The notes under the pieces are model-generated. The model did not search any database and had not been told where the DNA came from. It saw only the letters and a list, made by a program, of their open reading frames with translations. A stretch of DNA of 64,000 nt. It comes from an uncultured Desulfobulbaceae bacterium. GTDB lineage: Bacteria > Desulfobacterota > Desulfobulbia > Desulfobulbales > Desulfocapsaceae. Positions within the stretch are counted from its first letter, which is position 1, and every line of letters starts with the position of its first letter. Location: positions 1 to 64,000 of the forward strand of contig CAISPV010000081.1 of assembly GCA_903887485.1 (NCBI GenBank), given 5' to 3'. Position numbers and translations under genes: made by a program. Shown here in pieces: positions 33,974 to 43,293 of the stretch.

Positions 33974-36001
33974 ATGCGTCGTTTTCTCGTTATTTTCCTC
34001 TTTATCATCCTGAGCATTCTGCAGGTTGGCGTGCGTCCCCTCTTTTGCGAGGAAACAGCACCAGGCAAAGAGGCCCCTGACACTGCCATGGCGACCAAAG
34101 AAGGCCCTGCCCAGGAAGCCAGTCTGGCCAAAGAATTCGACCAGACGACATCCTTTTTCACTGAACTGAAAAATGACAAAGAACGCGCCGGTGTCAAGGA
34201 AAGCTGGACAGCAGTAATCGAGAATTTTCAAAGGATCCATGACCTGCAACCCCAGTCCGCATACGCCGCCGCCAGTCTGTTCATGCTGGGACGGGTAACA
34301 TACAGCAGGTATCAGCAATTCAAGGACCCCGCCGATCTGGAGCGCGCCCTGAAATATTATGAAGAGATCATCACTCTTTTCCCCTGGCATCAACTGGCCG
34401 ATGACGCCCTCTTTTCTCAGGCCCGCATCCAGCAGGAAGACAAAAAGAATCCCCAGGAGGCCGCCAGGCTATACACTCGAATCACCACCGAATATTACAC
34501 GAGCGACCTGATGGAAAAGGCCACGGAAAAATTGAAATCCCTGGCCAAGGACTTCAATACCCCTCTCCCCCCCGCAACAACGACAGCAGCAACGACAAGC
34601 CAATCCGCTCCAGATGATTCTCCTCCGGCAGAGGCAGTTGAGCTGCCCAATGTAAAAAACCGGACCTATGTCCTGCCGGTTGAGTACTGGTCTTCCAACA
34701 ATTATACCCGGGTGGTGATTAACACCTCACGCCCGGTCACCTTTAAGGAAGAATTGCTGGAAAAGGTTGGGGAACAACCCCGGCGGCTTTTCATCGATTT
34801 TGACAAGAGTTATATTGAGCCCAAATACCGCGCTCCCATCCCCATAAAAGACGGCCTGCTCCAACAGATCCGCACCGCCCAGTTCTCCCCGGATACGGTG
34901 CGGGTGGTGCTCGATATCGAGTCCATCAAAAGTTACAAGATCTACAGCCTTCCCGACCCCTTCCGGGTGATTGTTGACGTCCATGGACAAAGCCACCCCG
35001 CTGTTGTGGCTGCCGCCGGAAAAACCGTGCCACCAGAGGCGCAAGCCAAGGATACCCCTGTGCCGCCCGTGACAGAGAACGCTCCGGCGGAAAAACCACC
35101 ACAGACCAAGAATGACAAAGCAGCAGCCACTCCCGAGATCTCCTCGACGGAAGAGCAGCCCAAGGCCAGTGAGCCTGCGACCAACACTCCAGGATCGCCG
35201 ATCCTTATCCTTCAGGATTACAAAAAAATCAAACACTCTACAAAACCCAAGGCACCGGCGCCGGAACTCAACGCCCCCATCACCTCTCCCGCGCTCTCTC
35301 TGGCCCAGCAACTCAATCTGGGCGTGCACCGGATCGTGCTCGATCCTGGTCATGGCGGCAAAGACCCTGGCGCCTCCGCCTTTGGTATGAAAGAAAAGGA
35401 TCTCGTCCTGCAGGTGGCAAAAAAACTGGCCGTCAAGCTCAAAAAGGATCTAGGCTACGAGGTCATTCTTACCAGAAACGATGACACCTTCATCTCCCTG
35501 GAACAGAGAACCGCCATTGCCAACACCAATAGCGCTGACCTCTTTATCTCCCTGCACCTCAACGCCCATCCCTCCGCGAAGATCTATGGCTTTGAGACCT
35601 ATTATCTCAACCTGAGCAGCGACAGCGAGGCCATCCGGGTAGCCGCCCTTGAAAACGCGACATCGACCCATCAATTGAGCGACCTGCAGAATATCCTCGC
35701 CGATATCATGAAGAACTCCAAGATTGATGAATCATCGCGGCTGGCCAAGAAGGTGCAGGACGCGCTCTTCTCAGGACTCACCGACCGGAAGTATCCACAG
35801 GTAAAAAGTCTCGGGGTCAAAAAGGCACCTTTTTATGTCCTGATCGGTGCGGAAATGCCCGCAATCCTGATTGAAATGGCCTTTCTCAGCAACAAGACAG
35901 ACGCAAATCAGATGAAGAAAGAGGGTTATCAGGACGCCCTGACCGAAGAAATCGCCCAAGGGCTTCAGGGGTACATCCGCACCATAACCGCCAGTCTCTA
36001 G
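33974..36001 (+). CDS. N-acetylmuramoyl-L-alanine amidase with TPR-like and AMIN domains
   Basis: 675 residues. Residues 1-~27 are a signal peptide. ~60-200 form a TPR-like region (AAASLFMLGRVTYSRYQQF, ALKYYEEIITLFPWH, ADDALFSQARIQQ). ~225-345 is an AMIN domain (RVVINTSRPVTFKEELLEKV, RLFIDFDKSYIEPKYR, DPFRVIVDVHG) that targets peptidoglycan or the septum. A Pro/Ala-rich linker follows. ~455-675 is Amidase_3: DPGHGGKDPGA and KEKDLVLQ (zinc His and Glu), SLHLNAH (zinc His) and catalytic Glu in LIEMAFLSN. It is an AmiC-like periplasmic enzyme that splits the amide bond between muramic acid and stem peptide during daughter-cell separation. The TPR head is an addition not found in E. coli AmiC. 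Confidence 0.93.
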   Translation: MRRFLVIFLFIILSILQVGVRPLFCEETAPGKEAPDTAMATKEGPAQEASLAKEFDQTTSFFTELKNDKERAGVKESWTAVIENFQRIHDLQPQSAYAAASLFMLGRVTYSRYQQFKDPADLERALKYYEEIITLFPWHQLADDALFSQARIQQEDKKNPQEAARLYTRITTEYYTSDLMEKATEKLKSLAKDFNTPLPPATTTAATTSQSAPDDSPPAEAVELPNVKNRTYVLPVEYWSSNNYTRVVINTSRPVTFKEELLEKVGEQPRRLFIDFDKSYIEPKYRAPIPIKDGLLQQIRTAQFSPDTVRVVLDIESIKSYKIYSLPDPFRVIVDVHGQSHPAVVAAAGKTVPPEAQAKDTPVPPVTENAPAEKPPQTKNDKAAATPEISSTEEQPKASEPATNTPGSPILILQDYKKIKHSTKPKAPAPELNAPITSPALSLAQQLNLGVHRIVLDPGHGGKDPGASAFGMKEKDLVLQVAKKLAVKLKKDLGYEVILTRNDDTFISLEQRTAIANTNSADLFISLHLNAHPSAKIYGFETYYLNLSSDSEAIRVAALENATSTHQLSDLQNILADIMKNSKIDESSRLAKKVQDALFSGLTDRKYPQVKSLGVKKAPFYVLIGAEMPAILIEMAFLSNKTDANQMKKEGYQDALTEEIAQGLQGYIRTITASL

Positions 36002-36109
36002 GTGCCGTAAACAGAAAGAGCAAGGTCTTTTTTTGCTCTTTCCGTTTACGGCACCTTATGCCGCTTCAAAGAAACAGCCAATCTTTACCGGCTGTTTCTT
36101 TGAAGCGGC
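36001..36109 (-). repeat. double-hairpin intergenic element, copy B
   Basis: Hairpin 2 is 36001-36023 with 36033-36055 (23 bp, one non-Watson-Crick pair). Hairpin 1 is 36060-36079 with 36090-36109 (20 bp, perfect). Read on the minus strand, it has the same order as copy A: an AAGAAACAGC stem, a GCGGCATAAGRTGCCGTAAA joint, then an AGAGCAA stem with an A-rich loop. The single mispair is a G-U wobble only in this orientation. It directly follows the amidase stop codon. Confidence 0.85.
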
Positions 36110-36202
36110 GTCTAGCAGATAACATACAAAGTGCCGCGAAATTCAATATTACAATTATTTTTTGAACGACGGCGTAATTCCCAAGCACATCTCGTATCAA
36201 CG

Positions 36203-36673
36203 ATGAAAGACAATGGCCATAAAGGTCCACAAAGCGTTTCCACCCTGCTTTCCAGAATTACCAACGAACAGGGATGGCGGCAGCAACTGGACACCCACAG
36301 CCTGTTCCTGCATTGGGACAAACTGGTTGACAAGACCACCAGCACTCACGCCCGCCCCCTGAAGATCGTGAATAATGTCCTCTGGCTGGAGATTGCCAAT
36401 TCCGCCTGGATGCAGCAGTTACAATTTCAGAAAGTTCAGCTTCTGGAGATCGTCAACAATTCACTCCGTCTTTCCCGCCTGGAAGATATCAGATTCGTCC
36501 TGACCAACAGCGACCAGACCGTGGAGCGCAACAAGCAGACCGTTCACTTTATCCAACCCTCACCCGCAGCCCAGGAATCCTTTCAGAAACAGATTGCCGG
36601 TATTGAGGACGAAGAAATCCGGGAGTCCTTAATGAGTCTCTGGTACCAATCCCACTCCTGCCAGAGAGGCTGA
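36203..36673 (+). CDS. DUF721/DciA-like protein
   Basis: 156 residues from ATG 36203. A GTG at 36131 in frame is possible but adds 24 residues without family character; neither has a clear Shine-Dalgarno. The core LLSRITNEQGW, LDTHSLFLHWDKLVDKTTSTHARPLKIVNNVLWLEIANSAWMQQLQ (blocks LHWDKLVD, HARPLKI and LEIANSAWMQQL) is the DUF721 fold. Members such as DciA are helicase loaders for DnaB. The C-terminal tail (QIAGIEDEEIRESLMSLW) is a short helix. It is preceded by a double-hairpin element and followed by AT heptad repeats. Confidence 0.75.
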   Translation: MKDNGHKGPQSVSTLLSRITNEQGWRQQLDTHSLFLHWDKLVDKTTSTHARPLKIVNNVLWLEIANSAWMQQLQFQKVQLLEIVNNSLRLSRLEDIRFVLTNSDQTVERNKQTVHFIQPSPAAQESFQKQIAGIEDEEIRESLMSLWYQSHSCQRG

Positions 36674-36701
36674 CCAAGAAAAGGACTTGACCGATCAATG
36701 A

Positions 36702-36797
36702 CGAATTACTAATTACGAATTATGAATAAAAAATATCCTGGACTTCACTTCATAATTCGTAATTTCTAATTCGTAATTCGTAATTCGTAATTTCTAA
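36702..36797. repeat. AATTCGT heptad repeats with inverted arms
   Basis: Imperfect tandem heptads TAATTCG/TAATTTC fill 36755-36797, and their complement (ACGAATTAC-TAATTACGAATTAT) sits at 36702-36724. The two halves form a ~25-nt imperfect inverted repeat around ~25 bases. It lies between the DciA-like gene and the cysK fusion and ends at that gene's ribosome site. It resembles the GGCTGAA heptads in form but not in sequence. Confidence 0.7.
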
Positions 36798-36806
36798 GGA
36801 ATACTC

Positions 36807-39140
36807 ATGCTCTACAACTCAGTCTTAGAGGCCATTGGCAACACCCCTCTGATCCGGATCAACCGGCTGTGCCCCAATGACAAGATTCGTCTCTATGGCA
36901 AACTGGAGTCTTCCAACCCCGGCGGCTCGGTCAAGGAGCGGATTGCCCTGGCCATGATCGAGGCTGGCGAAAAAAGCGGCGAACTCACCCCTGACAAGAT
37001 CGTCCTCGAAGCCACCAGTGGCAACACCGGCATCGGTCTGGCCATGGTCTGCGCCGCCAAGGGCTACCGCTGCCAGTTGATCATGTCCGAATCCGCATCA
37101 CTGGAGCGCCGCAAGATCATGCAGGCCTATGGCGCCGAGATCCTGCTGACCCCGGCCCACCGGAGCACCGATGGGGCCATTGAAAAGGCTTACGCCATGG
37201 CCCGTGAACACCCGGAGCGCTATTTCCTCACCGATCAATTTAATAATGAGGCCAACTGGCAGGCCCATTACAACACCACCGCCCCGGAAATCTGGCAGCA
37301 GACCGAGGGCCAGGTGACCCATATTGTCGCCACCCTTGGCACCTCGGGCACGGTGATGGGGTTGTGCGCCTGGTTCAGCGAGCACCAGCCCCAAGTTAAG
37401 ATCATTGCGGTGGAGCCCTATCTTGGCCACAAGATCCAGGGGCTGAAAAACATGAAGGAATCCTATCGCCCCGGGATCTTTGACAAGTCAAGACCGAGTG
37501 AGATCGTCAATATCGAGGATGAAGACGCCTTCCGCATGGCCCGGCTGTTGGCCCGTAAAGAGGGATTACTGGTGGGCATGAGCAGTGGCGCCGCCATCTT
37601 TGCCGCCATCAACCTGGCTCAAGAATTAGAGAAGGGATTTATTGTCACCCTACTCCCGGACAGTGGCGAGCGCTATCTGAGCACCCCCCTCTTCACCCGC
37701 AAGATCCAGACCAGTGAAAAAAAATCGCAACTGCGTTTTTTTAACACCCTGAGCAAAAAGAAAGAGGTCTTCACGCCCCAGACCGAAGGAAAGGTCTCCT
37801 TTTACACCTGCGGGCCGACCGCCTATGAAGCGCCGAATCTCTCCCTGTGCCGCCGCTTCATCGTCACCGACCTGATCACCCGCTACCTGGAAAGCAAGGG
37901 ACTGACCGTCGATTCGTATATGAATTTCACAGACCTTGACGACAATACCATCGACGGCGCCAGCAAGGCCGGGGTCTCGCTTTCCGAATTCACCTGCAAA
38001 TACATTGACGGCTTCATGGAGGCCATCGACGCCCTGGGAGTCAAACGGGCTACCGGCTACCCCAAGGCCTCGGAACATGTCGCCGACATGATTGAGATCA
38101 GCCATGAGCTGATCCATAAAGGCTTTGCCTATGAAAAACACGGCTCCATCTATTTTGATATTTCCAAATTCAAACGCTATGGCCGCCTGTCCGGTATTGA
38201 CCTGAGCAAGATCCAGCTGGGACACACTGTTGATCTCGACAACTATGAAAAAGACAACCCCCGCGACTTCACCCTGCTCAAGCGCTCCACCCTGGCCGAA
38301 CTGAAAAAAGGGATCTTTTTTGAGACCGACTGGGGCAATGTGCGCCCCGGCTGGCATATCGAATGTTCAGCCATGTCCACCCGTTATCTGGGCAAGACCC
38401 TCGATATCCACACCAGCAGCCGGAATCTGATCTTTCCCCACCACGAAAACGAGATTGCCATTGCCGAGGCTCTGACCGGCAAGCCCCTGGCCAAATACTG
38501 GCTGCACTCTGAACTCCTGCTGGTGGATGGCAAGATGATGTCGACAGAGGCCGGAAATGTGGTGACCCTCAATGATCTGATCCTGCGCGGCTTCACCCCC
38601 AGGGAGGTACGTTTTATGCTGCTGTCGGTCCACTACCGCAAGCCGCTGAATTTTTCCTTCAAACGATTGATCAACGTCCGCACCGCCCTGCGCCGCATTG
38701 ATGAGTTTACCTGCAAGCTCCTCTGTCTGCCGCCGGGCAAACCGCACCCGGAAATCGCCGCCTTTGTCTCCACCATGACTGAGCAGTTTTTTGAGGCCAT
38801 GGATGATGACCTCAACGTCTCCAAGGGCATGGGCGCCATCTATAAATTTATCAAGACCGTGGACCCCATCCTCCACGTCAACCATCTCGACCACGACCAG
38901 AAAAAATATATCCTGGAGAGCTTCACCAAGATCAATCAGATCCTCCAGATCTTCCGGCTGAAAGGCTGCCCACTGGCCCCGGCCGTGAGTACCCTGATTG
39001 CCCGCCGCGAAAAGGCCAGGGCTGAAAAAGACTGGCAGGCCGCCGATGATGTCCGCGACGAACTGCTGCGCCAGGGCATCCAGATCATTGATACGGCGAC
39101 CGGACCAGTGTGGAACCCCCTTGATGAGACGAAGGACTAA
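36807..39140 (+). CDS. cysteine synthase fused to a CysRS-like domain lacking HIGH and KMSKS
   Basis: 777 residues. Residues 1-~300 are an O-acetylserine sulfhydrylase: PLP-lysine region SNPGGSVKER, substrate loop EATSGNTGIG, phosphate loop TLGTSGTVMG, and SSGAAIFAA. Residues ~309-777 are homologous end to end to cysteinyl-tRNA synthetase (FFNTLSKKKEVF, NFTDLDDNTI, RPGWHIECSAM, FPHHENEIA, MDDDLN, ARAEKDWQAADDVRDEL). Its zinc ligands appear retained (C in YTCGPT, C in HIECSAM, H and E in HHENE). The ATP-binding signatures are not: HIGH is NLSL (344-347) and KMSKS is MMSTE (577-581). So the synthase half looks functional, while the synthetase half probably cannot form cysteinyl-AMP. AAGGA lies 7 nt before the ATG. 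Confidence 0.9.
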   Translation: MLYNSVLEAIGNTPLIRINRLCPNDKIRLYGKLESSNPGGSVKERIALAMIEAGEKSGELTPDKIVLEATSGNTGIGLAMVCAAKGYRCQLIMSESASLERRKIMQAYGAEILLTPAHRSTDGAIEKAYAMAREHPERYFLTDQFNNEANWQAHYNTTAPEIWQQTEGQVTHIVATLGTSGTVMGLCAWFSEHQPQVKIIAVEPYLGHKIQGLKNMKESYRPGIFDKSRPSEIVNIEDEDAFRMARLLARKEGLLVGMSSGAAIFAAINLAQELEKGFIVTLLPDSGERYLSTPLFTRKIQTSEKKSQLRFFNTLSKKKEVFTPQTEGKVSFYTCGPTAYEAPNLSLCRRFIVTDLITRYLESKGLTVDSYMNFTDLDDNTIDGASKAGVSLSEFTCKYIDGFMEAIDALGVKRATGYPKASEHVADMIEISHELIHKGFAYEKHGSIYFDISKFKRYGRLSGIDLSKIQLGHTVDLDNYEKDNPRDFTLLKRSTLAELKKGIFFETDWGNVRPGWHIECSAMSTRYLGKTLDIHTSSRNLIFPHHENEIAIAEALTGKPLAKYWLHSELLLVDGKMMSTEAGNVVTLNDLILRGFTPREVRFMLLSVHYRKPLNFSFKRLINVRTALRRIDEFTCKLLCLPPGKPHPEIAAFVSTMTEQFFEAMDDDLNVSKGMGAIYKFIKTVDPILHVNHLDHDQKKYILESFTKINQILQIFRLKGCPLAPAVSTLIARREKARAEKDWQAADDVRDELLRQGIQIIDTATGPVWNPLDETKD

Positions 39141-39208
39141 CATTTTGTGCGAAGCTGGATGTTTTGTTATTATTTTCCTTTTGATAGCATCAAAGCTAGC
39201 AACAAGCT

Positions 39209-39281
39209 GAAGGTAACGGCTGAAGACTGAAGGAGATTTTCACCAAACTCTTCGCTCTCCCCTTCCTTCAGCCTTCAGCCT
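39209..39281. repeat. GGCTGAA heptad repeats with inverted arms
   Basis: GCTGAAGGTAACGGCTGAAG and ACTGAAGG at 39209-39234 face CCTTCCTTCAGCCTTCAGCC around 39261-39281, giving a long imperfect hairpin in the gap between the cysK fusion and the PhnD-like gene. It is one of four related loci in the window. Confidence 0.7.
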
Positions 39282-39313
39282 AAACAACCTTTAGACGCAA
39301 AGGAGGCTCCACT

Positions 39314-40177
39314 ATGAATGGTATCATGAAACACGCCCTGTGGGCGATTGCCGCCCTCGTCATTCTCTTTCCTTCTGCCCTGCCCGCCACTCCCTCCGCC
39401 CCCCAAAGTGAAACCCTCACCCTTGGGGTCTTCCCCTATATTTCGGCGAACCAGATGATGGAACAGCTCTCCCCCCTGTGTAAACGCATAGAAGAGGCGC
39501 TGGGCAAGAAGGTCATCCTCGTGTCTGCTCCCGACTTCATGAGCTATGTGGAGCGCACGGCCAAGGGTGAATACGACCTGGTGCTCACGGCACCGCACAT
39601 GGGACGTCTGGCCGAGAAACGCGACGGCTGGCAGCGAATCGTGCAATCCGGCCAGAAAACTGCCGCTGTGCTTCTGGTGCGCCAGGAATCCAGTGTGCAG
39701 CGTTTAGAGGATCTCCGCGGCAAGAAGATAACCGTCGGCAACAGGCGATCCATAACTTACCTGTTAGCCGAGAAGGCGCTCACCGACAAGGGAATCATAC
39801 TGGACAAAGATATGGAGGTGATTGAAACCGCTACCTTTTCCAACGTCGTCCAGTCTGTATTCCTGGGTGAGGCAGATATCGGCGCCACCCCGACCCTACT
39901 CTGGGACAACTGGGAGCACGTCAACGCGGAACAGCATCACCAGCTCCGTGAGATCTTCCGCACCAAACCGGCAGCCCCGTCCTTTCTGGTGATGGCCAGC
40001 CCCAAGACCGATCAGGCAACCATCCGCCGCTTGATCGATTCACTGTTAAGTTTCCAGGACACCGCGGAAGGCAAGACTTTTTTCCAGAAAAGCCAGTTCC
40101 AATCCTTCGAGCCGCTTGACGACGCGACCATGGAGAGCGGCGCTCCCTTTGTCCATGTCCTCATGCAACAAAAGTGA
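39314..40177 (+). CDS. PhnD-like phosphate/phosphonate-type periplasmic binding protein
   Basis: 287 residues with a signal peptide (~1-25) and AGGAGG before the ATG. The PhnD-like fold begins TLTLGVFPYISANQMMEQLSPL and continues VSAPDFMSYVERTAKGEYDLVLTAPH, LLVRQESSVQRLEDLRGKKITV and FLGEADIGATPTLLWDN. There is no ABC permease or ATPase nearby; instead the next gene, 4 nt downstream, is a transmembrane hybrid kinase. The protein probably serves as the periplasmic sensor partner of that kinase, as for other PhnD-like proteins next to histidine kinases. The ligand is unknown. Confidence 0.85.
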   Translation: MNGIMKHALWAIAALVILFPSALPATPSAPQSETLTLGVFPYISANQMMEQLSPLCKRIEEALGKKVILVSAPDFMSYVERTAKGEYDLVLTAPHMGRLAEKRDGWQRIVQSGQKTAAVLLVRQESSVQRLEDLRGKKITVGNRRSITYLLAEKALTDKGIILDKDMEVIETATFSNVVQSVFLGEADIGATPTLLWDNWEHVNAEQHHQLREIFRTKPAAPSFLVMASPKTDQATIRRLIDSLLSFQDTAEGKTFFQKSQFQSFEPLDDATMESGAPFVHVLMQQK

Positions 40178-40181
40178 CAAA

Positions 40182-43100
40182 ATGACCGATCAATCCCGTT
40201 CCGTCCCCTGGTACCGTTCGTTACGATTCAAACTGGTGGCCACCGCCATCACTGTCGAACTGGTCATGCTCTCAGCCTTGCTCACCAACAGCTTTTATCT
40301 GCTTGATAAAGAGATAAAGTCGCAGACCCAGGCACGGATTGAGGCGTTTCTCCCCCTGCTTGATGCGGCGTTGGCAGGCCGCGTGTTCCAGCGCGATCAT
40401 ACCGAGGTGGCGGCAATCCTCAACCGCTTGACCAGCACCGCACGTACCGAGATTCTTTATATCGCCGTTCTTGACCCGGCCGGAAAGATCATTGCTTCAT
40501 CCGGCAAACTCACCTCGAAGACCTTTCTTGAGGAAGACCACAGCGTTGCCGAGGCCCTGACCGATCTCACCTACGATGTCCGCCTGCCCTTGACCATCGC
40601 CGGCAATGAAGTCGGCACAGTGCGCTTTGGACTTTCCCTCGCCGCAATGGTGGACACACAACGCCAGGTGGTCAGGGAGGGAGGAATCATTGCGGCGATC
40701 GAGATTCTCCTGAGCCTGCTTCTTCTGGCCACCGGCGGCTATCTCGTCACCCGCCACATCCGGGCACTGACAGAGGGAACCCGCCGGGTTGCACAGGGTA
40801 ACTATAATGCCCAGATCCTCATCCCCGGTCACGATGAGATCGCCCTCCTTGCTTCCGACTTCAATTCCATGGCTGCTGCGGTCGCAACGCATGTCAACGA
40901 GCTCCGGGCCAGCGAGATGCGCTTTGCCGCCATCTTCAATGCCGTGGGCGAGGCCATTTTCGTATATGACCGCGAGACCAGCAAGATTATTGACGTCAAC
41001 CAGCGAATGTGCAAGATGTACGGCTACACCCGTGAAGAGGCAATCGGCAACTACAGCGGCACCTTCAGTTCCGGCGTTCATCCCTACACGGTGAATGAAG
41101 CCATCGTCAAAACCCAGGCGGCAACAGCAGGTGTTCCGCAGATCTTTGACTGGCATGCCCGCGCCAAAGATGGCCGCCTCTTCTGGGTTGAGGTCAGCAT
41201 GCGCTCATCGCGAATTGGCGATGAAGACCGCCTGATCGCCGTAGTACGGGATATCAGCGAACGCAAACAGATGGAAAAAGACAGGAATACAGCAATTGCC
41301 CGCTTCCAGACCCTGGTTGACAGTCTGGACGCCCTGGTCTATGTCGCCGACATGGAAACGCATGAGCTTTTGTTTATCAATAAATATGGCAAAGAGATCT
41401 GGGGAGAGATCACCGGCAAGCTATGCTGGCAGTCCCTGCAAGCTGGTCAGAGCGGGCCTTGCTCGTTCTGCACCAACGACAAACTCCTCGATGCCAATGG
41501 CAAGCCCAGCGGCACCCTGATCTGGGAATTTCAGAATACAGTGACTAAGGAATGGTATGAATGCCGCGATCAGGCAATCCAATGGACCGATGGCCGCCTT
41601 GTCCGCATGGAGATTGCCATCAACATCACACCACGCAAGAAAGCGGAAGATGACCTGGCGGCCGAAAAAGAACAACTGGCCGTTACCTTGCGCAGTATCG
41701 GTGACGGGGTTATCACCACCGATACCAGGAGCAGAGTCGTTCTGCTCAATACCGTGGCCGAAACGCTGACCGGCTGGAGCCAGCAAGAGGCACAGGGCCA
41801 GCCACTGACAGAAGTCTTCAACATTATTCATGAGCAGACTTGTAAGCCCTGTGACAATCCGGCGGAAAAGGTGCTGACATCCGGGGAGATCATGGCGCTG
41901 GCCAATCATACCACCCTGATCGCCAGAGACGGGAGGGAACGGAAAATAGCGGACAGCGCCGCGCCCATCCGTGATCGGGAAGGCCGGATCATTGGCGTTG
42001 TCCTGGTTTTCCGCGATGTTACGGAAAAGCACCGGATGGAAGAGGAACTGCTGAAAGTCAAAAAGCTGGAGTCAGTTGGTGTGTTGGCAGGAGGTATCGC
42101 CCACGATTTCAACAATATATTGGTAGCCATCCTCGGCAATATCAACCTGGCCCTGCTCGATGGCAACCTGGAGGAGAGGACACGAAGACTGCTGAGTGAA
42201 GCGGAAAAAGCCTCGATCAGGGCCAAAGGTCTCACCCAGCAGCTGCTTACCTTTTCCAAGGGGGGCGAGCCAATTAAACAGACGGCATCAATTGCTGAAA
42301 TTATCCAGGATTCGGCTGATTTTGTCCTGCACGGCAGTAATGTGGCCTGCCGCTATTCCCTGCCTGATGACCTCTGGCTTGTTGATATTGATAAAGGCCA
42401 GATGAGCCAGGTCATTCAGAACATTATCATCAACGCCAAACATGCCATGCCGGATGGAGGAACTATCCAGGTCAACTGTAAAAATGTCGAATCCCTGATA
42501 ACCCCGGACACTTCCCTGCCCATCAAAGATAAATACATCAAAATCGACATCATCGACAGCGGAAGTGGTATCCCGGCCAGTCTGATTGATAAGATCTTTG
42601 ATCCCTATTTCACCACCAAACAGGAGGGAAGTGGATTGGGCCTTGCTGTCACCCATTCCATAATCAGCAAACATGATGGTTACATCTCCGTACAATCAAA
42701 ACCAGGGGAAGGAACAACCTTTACCATCTATCTTCCTGCCTCAACCAGGGAGCAGAAAAAAGAAAACAGTAAAACAGCTATAGAGACAAATACCAATAGG
42801 GCGAAAATCATGATCATGGATGATGAAGAAATGGTCAGAGATATTGCCAAAGCCATACTTGTCATGCTGGGCCACGACGTGATTTTGGCGGCGGACGGTG
42901 AGGAGGCGGTTGAGCTCTACAAAAAAGAGCGTAATTCAGGGCAACCAATTGATATCATTATCATGGATCTGACCATTCCCGGAGGCATGGGCGGTGAAAG
43001 CGCGGTGCAAGAGATCCTGGCAATCAATCCTGCGGCCAAGGTTATCGTCTCCAGCGGCTATTCCAATGATCCGATCATGGCGCACTACCAGGACTATGGC

Positions 43101-43193
43101 TTTAGCGCCGCCATTGTCAAACCGTTTCAGATTCAGGACATCATGGATGTTCTCAATAAGCTGCTGATGCCGTCTAACTGCGCAGGTAGATAG
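40182..43193 (+). CDS. membrane hybrid sensor histidine kinase (HAMP, three PAS, REC)
   Basis: 1003 residues from ATG 40182, chosen because it lies 4 nt past the binding-protein stop. Order: TM1 (~15-38), periplasmic sensor (~39-165), TM2 (~168-190), HAMP, PAS1 (SEMRFAAIFNAVGEAIFVYD), PAS2 with a cysteine cluster (GKLCWQSLQAGQSGPCSFC), PAS3 (TLRSIGDGVITTDTRSRVV), HisKA with phospho-His in LAGGIAHDFNNILVAI, HATPase (NIIINAKHAM, DSGSGIP, GSGLGLAV) and a C-terminal receiver with phospho-Asp in IIIMDLTIPGGMGG. It should relay phosphate to its own REC. The output is unknown, as no regulator gene is adjacent. The PAS2 Cys cluster could bind a metal or sense redox. Confidence 0.92.
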   Translation: MTDQSRSVPWYRSLRFKLVATAITVELVMLSALLTNSFYLLDKEIKSQTQARIEAFLPLLDAALAGRVFQRDHTEVAAILNRLTSTARTEILYIAVLDPAGKIIASSGKLTSKTFLEEDHSVAEALTDLTYDVRLPLTIAGNEVGTVRFGLSLAAMVDTQRQVVREGGIIAAIEILLSLLLLATGGYLVTRHIRALTEGTRRVAQGNYNAQILIPGHDEIALLASDFNSMAAAVATHVNELRASEMRFAAIFNAVGEAIFVYDRETSKIIDVNQRMCKMYGYTREEAIGNYSGTFSSGVHPYTVNEAIVKTQAATAGVPQIFDWHARAKDGRLFWVEVSMRSSRIGDEDRLIAVVRDISERKQMEKDRNTAIARFQTLVDSLDALVYVADMETHELLFINKYGKEIWGEITGKLCWQSLQAGQSGPCSFCTNDKLLDANGKPSGTLIWEFQNTVTKEWYECRDQAIQWTDGRLVRMEIAINITPRKKAEDDLAAEKEQLAVTLRSIGDGVITTDTRSRVVLLNTVAETLTGWSQQEAQGQPLTEVFNIIHEQTCKPCDNPAEKVLTSGEIMALANHTTLIARDGRERKIADSAAPIRDREGRIIGVVLVFRDVTEKHRMEEELLKVKKLESVGVLAGGIAHDFNNILVAILGNINLALLDGNLEERTRRLLSEAEKASIRAKGLTQQLLTFSKGGEPIKQTASIAEIIQDSADFVLHGSNVACRYSLPDDLWLVDIDKGQMSQVIQNIIINAKHAMPDGGTIQVNCKNVESLITPDTSLPIKDKYIKIDIIDSGSGIPASLIDKIFDPYFTTKQEGSGLGLAVTHSIISKHDGYISVQSKPGEGTTFTIYLPASTREQKKENSKTAIETNTNRAKIMIMDDEEMVRDIAKAILVMLGHDVILAADGEEAVELYKKERNSGQPIDIIIMDLTIPGGMGGESAVQEILAINPAAKVIVSSGYSNDPIMAHYQDYGFSAAIVKPFQIQDIMDVLNKLLMPSNCAGR

Positions 43194-43261
43194 ACTGAAG
43201 ATGGAAGGCTGAAGGCAAAAAGCTGAAAAAACCTTCGGCCTTCAGTCTTCAGCCTTCAAGT
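43194..43261. repeat. GGCTGAAG repeats with inverted arms
   Basis: GAAGATGGAAGGCTGAAGGC (43197-43216) faces CCTTCGGCCTTCAGTCTTCAGCCTTC (43234-43259), giving an imperfect hairpin directly after the kinase stop. It may serve as a terminator for the kinase and, from the other side, for the convergent DUF1566 gene. Confidence 0.7.
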
Positions 43262-43293
43262 CGGCAAAAAACCCGCCATTTTTCTCCTGTCCC

